Part shown: positions 49,050 through 53,897 of the stretch, in pieces
Layout: the number at the start of each line of letters is the position of its first letter
Numbering within the stretch: the first letter of the stretch is position 1
Notes under the pieces: generated by a model
Seen by the model: the letters and a program-made list of their open reading frames with translations, nothing else
Databases searched by the model: none
Told to the model about the DNA's origin: nothing
Assembly (NCBI GenBank): GCA_015056185.1
Contig: SVGV01000002.1
Location: forward strand, 1-53,897
DNA length: 53,897 bases
Origin: Clostridiales bacterium
GTDB taxonomy: Bacteria > Bacillota > Clostridia > Christensenellales > QAND01
Reading direction: 5' to 3'
Made by a program: the position numbers and the translations under genes

Positions 49050-49625
49050 ATGAAAGCACTGCAGGAACGCATCGCAAAAGAAGGCAGGATCATCGACGGA
49101 CGCATCATCAAGGTGGATGGATTTTTGAATCACCGGGTAGATGTGGAACTGTTAAACGATATGGGCAAAGAATTTCACCGTATCTTTGGAGAGAAGGGCA
49201 TCACCAAGATCTTGACGGCGGAGGCCAGCGGTATTGCTGTGGCTGTCATTGCTGCCCAGTACTTCCATGTGCCGGTGGTATTTGCCAAAAAGGCCAAGAG
49301 CGATAACATTGAAGGCGGGCTTTACGCCAGCGAGATCTTCTCCTACACCTATAACAAAAAGGTGACCTTCCTGGTCTCTAAACAGTGGCTCGGCAGTGAT
49401 GACAAGGTGTTGATCATCGACGACTTTTTGGCCAATGGCGAGGCGGTGCGGGGCCTTGTGGACATCGTAGCCATGGCCGGGGCCGAGCTGTGCGGTATCG
49501 GCGTTGCGGTGGAAAAGGGCTTCCAGGATGGCGGCAAAAAGCTGCGGGAGCAGGGGATCGACCTTCATTCTTTGGCCATCATTGACGGTGTGGTGGACGG
49601 AAAATTCATCTTCAGGGAAGAATAA
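49050..49625 (+). CDS. xpt: Xanthine phosphoribosyltransferase
   Basis: The 191-residue enzyme converts xanthine and PRPP to XMP in purine salvage. It starts with the typical LQERIAKEGRII and GRIIKVDGFLNHRVD, has KSDNIEGGLYASEIFSYT and the PRPP-binding loop VLIIDDFLANGEAV. Length and motifs match B. subtilis Xpt. In many Bacillota xpt is under a guanine riboswitch, but the short leader here shows none. GGAGGG supports the ATG. The nucleoside transporter downstream suggests joint purine salvage, but a terminator separates them. Confidence 0.95.
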   Translation: MKALQERIAKEGRIIDGRIIKVDGFLNHRVDVELLNDMGKEFHRIFGEKGITKILTAEASGIAVAVIAAQYFHVPVVFAKKAKSDNIEGGLYASEIFSYTYNKKVTFLVSKQWLGSDDKVLIIDDFLANGEAVRGLVDIVAMAGAELCGIGVAVEKGFQDGGKKLREQGIDLHSLAIIDGVVDGKFIFREE

Positions 49626-49639
49626 ACAGATACTGTCAG

Positions 49640-49678
49640 TCAGCCTGCAGGGAATCCTGCAGGCTGATTCTTTTTATT
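49640..49678 (+). terminator. Terminator of xpt
   Basis: TCAGCCTGCAGG-GAAT-CCTGCAGGCTGA followed by TTCTTTTTATT. Confidence 0.88.
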
Positions 49679-49727
49679 CCCAAAATAGGAAACTGTGTTG
49701 AAAAAAGTGCAGAAATAGTTGCGGAAT

Positions 49728-49756
49728 TTGCAAAGAATTTGACGGTTTTGTACTAT
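49728..49756 (+). promoter_or_regulatory. Promoter of the nucleoside transporter operon
   Basis: TTGCAA and TACTAT are 17 bases apart. The leader includes CCCCG ... CGGGG followed by AAATTTTTG (49793-49830), a weak attenuator-like hairpin. Confidence 0.5.
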
Positions 49757-49857
49757 ACATCATGCAAAAAATGTCGTATCATTAGGGTAACAACCCCGCT
49801 ATATTTGGTATAACCGTAACGGGGAAATTTTTGTTTTCATTTGGAGGAGAGAGCACA

Positions 49858-50976
49858 ATGAAAAAGTGGTTAGCAATCGCACTTTGCGCCATGATGATGC
49901 TGTGCCTGGTTGCCTGCGGTGGCGGCGAAAGCGCACCCCAGGGCGGCAACGAAGGCGAACTGACTCTTGAAAACGTCAAGATCGGTCTCATCTACATTGG
50001 TGACCCCAGCGACAATGGCTACAACTACGCCCACGACAAAGGCCGCAAATTCATGGCTGAAGAACTTGGCCTGAAAGAAGAGCAGATGATCGTGAAAGCC
50101 AACGTTTCTGAAGACAGCGCATGTGCAGACGCCATCAACGAACTGATCGAAGCCGGCTGCAACATCATCTTCGGCAACAGCTTTGGTTTTATGGACTTCA
50201 TGGCTGAAGCCGCTGAAGAGCATCCTGAGATCTACTTCTGCCATGCTACCGGCATCAAGTCCAACGACACCAACTTCTGCAACTACTTTGGCCGTGTATA
50301 CCAGCCCCGTTACCTGGCCGGTATCGCTGCAGGTATGCGCACCGAGACCAACAAGCTGGGCTATGTTGCTGCATTCAGCAACTCCGAGTGCAACAGCGGC
50401 ATCAACGCTTTCACCCTGGGTGCTCAGAGCGTAAACCCCGACATCGAAGTTATTGTAAAGTACACCAACAGCTGGTATGACCCCACCGGTGAGCGTCAGG
50501 CTGCCGAAGCTCTGCTGGATGCAGGCTGCGACGTTATCGCTCAGCACGTGGATACCACCGGCCCCCAGGTTGCTGCTCAGGAACGCGGCGCATGGGGCTG
50601 TGGCTACAACAACGACATGACCGAGTTTGCTCCCGATGCTCATCTGTGTGCTCCCGTATGGAACTGGGGCGCCATCATGAAGCAGCTGGTTGAAGATGTC
50701 ATTGCCGGCGAATTCACCGGCGGCATCCACCTGGGCAGCATGGCCATCGGCACCTGCTATCTCTCCCCCTTGACCGACAACGTAGCCGAGGGCACCGAAG
50801 AGAAGATCAAGGCTGCTTACGACAAGATCGTAGACGAGAACGATGAATTCGACGTATTCAACGGGCCCATCTATGACAACGAAGGCAACCTGCAGATCGC
50901 TGAAGGCGAAAAAGCTTCTGACGAACTCATCGCTCAGAACATGACTTGGCTTGTGAAGGGCGTACGGGTCGACTGA
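49858..50976 (+). CDS. BMP-family (PnrA-like) nucleoside-binding lipoprotein
   Basis: The 372-residue lipoprotein has a signal MKKWLAIALCAMMML ending in the lipobox LVAC and a Gly-rich linker. The mature domain has IGLIYIGDPSDNGYNYAHDKG, FGNSFGFMDFMAEAAEEHP and YFGRVYQPRYLAGIAAGM, typical of the Bmp/PnrA family that binds purine nucleosides. It is the capture component for the ABC transporter encoded next. GGAGGA lies nine bases before the ATG; the track start is 27 bases too early. A hairpin terminator after the gene should make it more abundant than the membrane parts. Confidence 0.92.
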   Translation: MKKWLAIALCAMMMLCLVACGGGESAPQGGNEGELTLENVKIGLIYIGDPSDNGYNYAHDKGRKFMAEELGLKEEQMIVKANVSEDSACADAINELIEAGCNIIFGNSFGFMDFMAEAAEEHPEIYFCHATGIKSNDTNFCNYFGRVYQPRYLAGIAAGMRTETNKLGYVAAFSNSECNSGINAFTLGAQSVNPDIEVIVKYTNSWYDPTGERQAAEALLDAGCDVIAQHVDTTGPQVAAQERGAWGCGYNNDMTEFAPDAHLCAPVWNWGAIMKQLVEDVIAGEFTGGIHLGSMAIGTCYLSPLTDNVAEGTEEKIKAAYDKIVDENDEFDVFNGPIYDNEGNLQIAEGEKASDELIAQNMTWLVKGVRVD

Positions 50977-51004
50977 TCCCTATACCCTAACTGGTAAGAA
51001 TCGG

Positions 51005-51043
51005 GATGGGGTTATACCTATGGCATAACCCCATCTTCTTTTT
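51005..51043 (+). terminator. Internal terminator between binding protein and transporter genes
   Basis: GATGGGGTTAT-ACCTATGGC-ATAACCCCATC followed by TTCTTTTT, only 14 bases before the ATPase start. Partial read-through would express the membrane part at a lower level. Confidence 0.8.
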
Positions 51044-51056
51044 AAGGTGAGTATCT

Positions 51057-52622
51057 ATGGAAAACGCCATTGAACTAAAGCACGTAACAAAAGCTTTTGG
51101 CCCTGTTGTTGCCAATGCGGATGTCTCCCTCACGGTGAAGTGGGGCGAGATTTTGGCGCTTTTGGGCGAAAACGGCAGCGGCAAGACCACGCTGATGAAC
51201 ATCCTTTCCGGCATTTATTTCCCCGACGAGGGTGAGATTTATGTAAACGGTGAGGAGGTTTCCATCCGTTCCCCCAAGGACGCTTTTGACCTTGGCATCG
51301 GCATGATCCACCAGCACTTTAAACTGGTGGATGTGTTGACCTGCATGGAGAACATCGTACTTGGTTTGCCGGGGGCACAGAAGCTTAACCGCAAAAAACT
51401 TGCTGCCGAGATCCGGGAGATCAGTGAACGGTACGGCCTTGAGGTGGACCCCGGGAAGAAGGTCTACGATATGTCCGTCAGCGAGAAGCAGACGGTAGAG
51501 ATCTTAAAGGTGCTCTACCGGGGGGCCAACATCCTGATTCTGGATGAACCCACCGCTGTTCTGACCCCTCAGGAGATCAGCAGGCTGTTTGAGATCTTGC
51601 GGAAAATGCGGGATGACGGCAAAGCCATCATCATCATCACCCATAAGCTCAACGAAGTCATGGAGATCTCCGACAGGGTGACGGTGCTCAGGCGGGATGC
51701 CAGTGACCGCAGCGGACGTGTGGCAGGCACAGTGGAGACGGCTTCCATCGATATTCCGAAACTGACGGAGATGATCGTAGGGCACAGCGTCAGCCTTGCC
51801 ATTAACCGCAGCGATGTTGCGGAAAAGGAAGAACGCTTAAAGGTGGTCAATCTGACCTGCCTTGGCGGCGAAGGCAACAAGGTGCTCAGCGATGTGACCT
51901 TTGATCTCTACTCCGGCGAGATCTTGGGTGTTGCAGGTGTAGCCGGCAACGGCCAGAAGGAGCTGTGCGAGGCCATTGCGGGGCTGTACCCTGCAGCGGG
52001 CGGCGCCATCCTTTATAAAAACCATGTGAACGGCGTGGAAGTCAGCGAGAATCTGGTGGGCAAGAGCCCCCGTGAGATCATCAAAAAAGGCATCTCCATG
52101 GCATTTGTACCGGAGGACCGACTGGGCATGGGCCTGGTGGGCGGCCTGGACATGGTAGAAAACATGATGCTCAAGACTTACACCGATAACCCCGGCATGT
52201 TGGTGGACCGCAAGGCCCCCGCTGCCCAGGCGGAGCAGCTCATCGATAGATTGGAGATCGCTACCCCCGGCATCCATACCCCTGTAAGGATGCTCTCCGG
52301 CGGCAACGTACAAAAGGTGCTGCTGGGCCGGGAGATCGATGGCGCGCCCCAGATCCTCATTAGCGCATACCCCGTGCGCGGGCTGGACATCAACTCTACC
52401 TACACCATCTACAACCTTTTGAACGAACAGAAGGAAAAGGGTGTTGCGGTGCTGTACATCGGCGAGGATCTGGATGTATTGCTGGAGCTGTGTGACCGCA
52501 TTTTGGTGTTGTGCGGCGGCCAGGTCAGCGGCATTGTGGATGGCCGGACTGCCACCAAGGAACAGCTTGGTTACATGATGGTACATGTGGACAAGGAGGC
52601 AAACAACAATGAAGCAAAATGA
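51057..52622 (+). CDS. Double-domain ABC ATPase of a nucleoside importer (NupO/RbsA type)
   Basis: The 521-residue protein holds two nucleotide-binding domains. The first has a canonical Walker A (GENGSGKTT), Q-loop (IGMIHQHFKLVD), signature region DMSVSEKQTVEILK and Walker B (ILILDEPTAVLTP). The second is degenerate as in this family: GVAGNGQKELCEA in place of Walker A, MLSGGNVQKVLLGREI, and ILISAYPVRGLD in place of Walker B. It powers uptake of nucleosides captured by the BMP protein. AAGGTGAG precedes the ATG. It overlaps the permease gene by 14 bases. Confidence 0.93.
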   Translation: MENAIELKHVTKAFGPVVANADVSLTVKWGEILALLGENGSGKTTLMNILSGIYFPDEGEIYVNGEEVSIRSPKDAFDLGIGMIHQHFKLVDVLTCMENIVLGLPGAQKLNRKKLAAEIREISERYGLEVDPGKKVYDMSVSEKQTVEILKVLYRGANILILDEPTAVLTPQEISRLFEILRKMRDDGKAIIIITHKLNEVMEISDRVTVLRRDASDRSGRVAGTVETASIDIPKLTEMIVGHSVSLAINRSDVAEKEERLKVVNLTCLGGEGNKVLSDVTFDLYSGEILGVAGVAGNGQKELCEAIAGLYPAAGGAILYKNHVNGVEVSENLVGKSPREIIKKGISMAFVPEDRLGMGLVGGLDMVENMMLKTYTDNPGMLVDRKAPAAQAEQLIDRLEIATPGIHTPVRMLSGGNVQKVLLGREIDGAPQILISAYPVRGLDINSTYTIYNLLNEQKEKGVAVLYIGEDLDVLLELCDRILVLCGGQVSGIVDGRTATKEQLGYMMVHVDKEANNNEAK

Positions 52623-53712
52623 GCATGTTCATAGCCAGCCCTTTGTGCGCATGGTAAAACGCACCGATGTGACCCGCAAGCATGCGGTGATGGTCCGTGT
52701 GATCGCCCTGATCGCCGCGTTTTTGACCAGCAGCCTTTTGATCGGCATTTTGGGCAAAAACCCCATTGCGGTGTTCGGACAGATGATCACCGGTTCTCTT
52801 ATGACCTCTGCGGCCTTTAAAGAGACGGTACGCATCGCCATCCCCCTGCTGGTAACTTCTTTGGGTGTGGCCATGGCCTTTAAGATGAAGTTCTGGAACA
52901 TCGGTGCAGAGGGGCAGATCTGCCTGGGCGCCATTGCGGCCACCTACTTTGCCCTGTTCTATGTGGATATCATCCCCCAGCCTTTCCTGTTCATCGTGAT
53001 GTTTTTGGCGGGCGCCGTGTTCGGCGGCCTGTGGGGCCTCATCCCCGCGTACTTTAAGGCGAAATTCGGCACCAACGAAACGCTGTTTACTCTGATGATG
53101 AACTATGTTGCGGTGTACATCATCCAGTTTTTGCGGGAAGGTCCCTGGATCAACCCCGAAAACACCGGCTTCCCCCAGATCGCCCGGTTTGATAAGGCCG
53201 CACGTTTGCCCGAGGTATTCGGCATTCACATCGGCTGGATCATCGCGCTGATCCTGGTAGGTGTGATGTACTTTTACTTGACCCGCACCAAGCAGGGTTA
53301 TGAGATCAGCGTGGTTGGCGAAAGCGAGGCCACTGCCAAATATGCCGGCATGAACGTAGGCAAGATCGTCATGCGGACCATGTTCCTTTCCGGCGCACTG
53401 TGCGGCGTGGCAGGTATGCTCCAGGTAACCGGCGCGGACCACACTCTGGTGGAAACGGTAGCCGGCGGCGTTGGCTTTACCGCCATCACCGTGGCATGGC
53501 TGGGCAATTTGAACCCCGTAGCCATGCTGGTGGTAACCTTCCTCTTCAGTATTCTGGATAAGGGCAGCAACAGCATCCAGACGGTGTTCGGCATCAGCAA
53601 TGCCGCCGCCGAGGTGCTGACGGGCATCATCCTCTTCTTCATGCTGGGGTGTGAATTCTTCCTGCGCTATCGTTTGATCTTCAGGAGAAAGGAGCAACAC
53701 GAACATGAATGA
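52609..53712 (+). CDS. Nucleoside ABC transporter permease (NupP/YufP type)
   Basis: The 367-residue membrane protein has about nine helices in the branched-chain-type permease fold: LLVTSLGVAMAFKMKFWNIGAEGQI, FKAKFGTNETLFTLMMNYVAVY and VVGESEATAKYAGMNVGKIVMRTMF, the last being the ATPase-contact loop. It matches the first permease of BMP-linked nucleoside importers. AAGGAGG supports the ATG at 52609. It overlaps the ATPase gene by 14 bases and the next permease by eight. Confidence 0.92.
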   Translation: MKQNEHVHSQPFVRMVKRTDVTRKHAVMVRVIALIAAFLTSSLLIGILGKNPIAVFGQMITGSLMTSAAFKETVRIAIPLLVTSLGVAMAFKMKFWNIGAEGQICLGAIAATYFALFYVDIIPQPFLFIVMFLAGAVFGGLWGLIPAYFKAKFGTNETLFTLMMNYVAVYIIQFLREGPWINPENTGFPQIARFDKAARLPEVFGIHIGWIIALILVGVMYFYLTRTKQGYEISVVGESEATAKYAGMNVGKIVMRTMFLSGALCGVAGMLQVTGADHTLVETVAGGVGFTAITVAWLGNLNPVAMLVVTFLFSILDKGSNSIQTVFGISNAAAEVLTGIILFFMLGCEFFLRYRLIFRRKEQHEHE

Positions 53713-53897
53713 TACCGTAAGTTATATCATCAGTTTTTTGTATGCTGCCGTTCTGGCCGGTACGCCCCTTTTATACGGCACCCTGGGTGAGATCCTGACG
53801 GAAAAATCCGGTAACCTCAATTTGGGTGTGGAAGGCATGATGTACATGGGTGCGGCCATCGGCCTTGTGATGGGCTACACCTTTGACAGTGCCGTTA
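53705..53897 (+). CDS. Second nucleoside ABC transporter permease (NupQ/YufQ type), cut by the right edge
   Basis: The first 64 codons are visible, reading MNDTVSYIISFLYAAVLAGT, then LYGTLGEILTEKSGNLNLGVEGMMYMGAAIGLVMGY. The TEKSGNLNLGVEGMM block is diagnostic for the second permease of BMP-linked importers. Its ATG lies eight bases inside the preceding gene, so it completes the importer BMP-ATPase-permease-permease. Confidence 0.9.
   Translation, partial: MNDTVSYIISFLYAAVLAGTPLLYGTLGEILTEKSGNLNLGVEGMMYMGAAIGLVMGYTFDSAV

Noticed and set aside
52525-53706. 393-codon reverse-strand ORF (His/Gln-rich)
   Set aside because: Antisense to the nucleoside permease; composition is that of a shadow frame.

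Overview
The window reads as a chromosomal segment of an anaerobic low-to-mid GC Gram-positive, most likely a gut-type member of the Clostridia (Bacillota). The signs are two T-box riboswitches, strong AGGAGG ribosome binding sites with GTG and TTG starts, consensus sigma-A promoters, a glycyl radical enzyme with its activase, a helix-turn-helix/desulfoferrodoxin fusion, an EFR1-type ferredoxin, a mannose-family PTS and a one-piece tmRNA with tag AKNNVAFAA. Base composition looks GC-rich (mid-50s percent by eye), apart from an AT-rich patch at about 12.1-13.15 kb. Nothing here identifies a species.

Layout. 0-5 kb: start of class II aldolase, a glycosyltransferase, two tandem M29 aminopeptidases, a 56-residue membrane protein missed by the ORF track, and gapA. 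5-11 kb: a WtpA-like binding protein without an export signal, a glycyl radical enzyme plus activase, an HTH-superoxide-reductase fusion, and an anchored nuclease. 11-13.9 kb: a second HTH regulator, then an AT-rich decaying patch (a lipoprotein gene split by a stop codon, a GrpB-family gene) and a repeat array abutting tRNA-Arg(CCG). 13.9-18.1 kb: HtrA protease, a UspA-like protein and an OmpR/PhoR-type two-component pair. 18.5-25.6 kb: pgk-tpiA-gpmI, a DUF3795-like protein, secG, rnr and smpB. 25.7-29.4 kb: lysA and a ModABC-like transporter. 29.5-35.5 kb: a T-box-led operon with a degenerate LeuA-like protein, a TIM-barrel/acyl-CoA-ligase fusion, a PaaK-like ligase and an ACT protein. 35.5-41.6 kb: a membrane acyltransferase-like protein, an EFR1 ferredoxin, an amidohydrolase, a TrpXYZ-type ABC transporter under a T-box with a UUC (Phe) specifier, and a GNAT pseudogene. 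41.6-43 kb: a repeat array abutting ssrA (tmRNA). 43-47.7 kb: a long structured leader, PTS IIB-IIC-IID and two membrane proteins. 47.8-53.9 kb: a NagA-like deacetylase, xpt, and a BMP-type nucleoside ABC transporter that runs off the end.

How the genes fit together. Lower glycolysis is well represented (fba, gapA, pgk, tpiA, gpmI), and sugar enters by the PTS. The trans-translation and RNA decay set (ssrA, smpB, rnr) is complete in one window. xpt and the BMP transporter form a purine salvage group.

The most unusual items are two. First, the tRNA-Arg and tmRNA genes each have a downstream array whose units regenerate the 3' end of the RNA gene (T-arm half, acceptor half, CCA) followed by an intrinsic-terminator hairpin; the wobble pairs in those hairpins make sense only on the transcribed strand. 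Second, the T-box-led ligase operon contains two TIM-barrel proteins whose usual metal ligands are changed. All calls come from reading the sequence by eye; no searches or folding programs were run.
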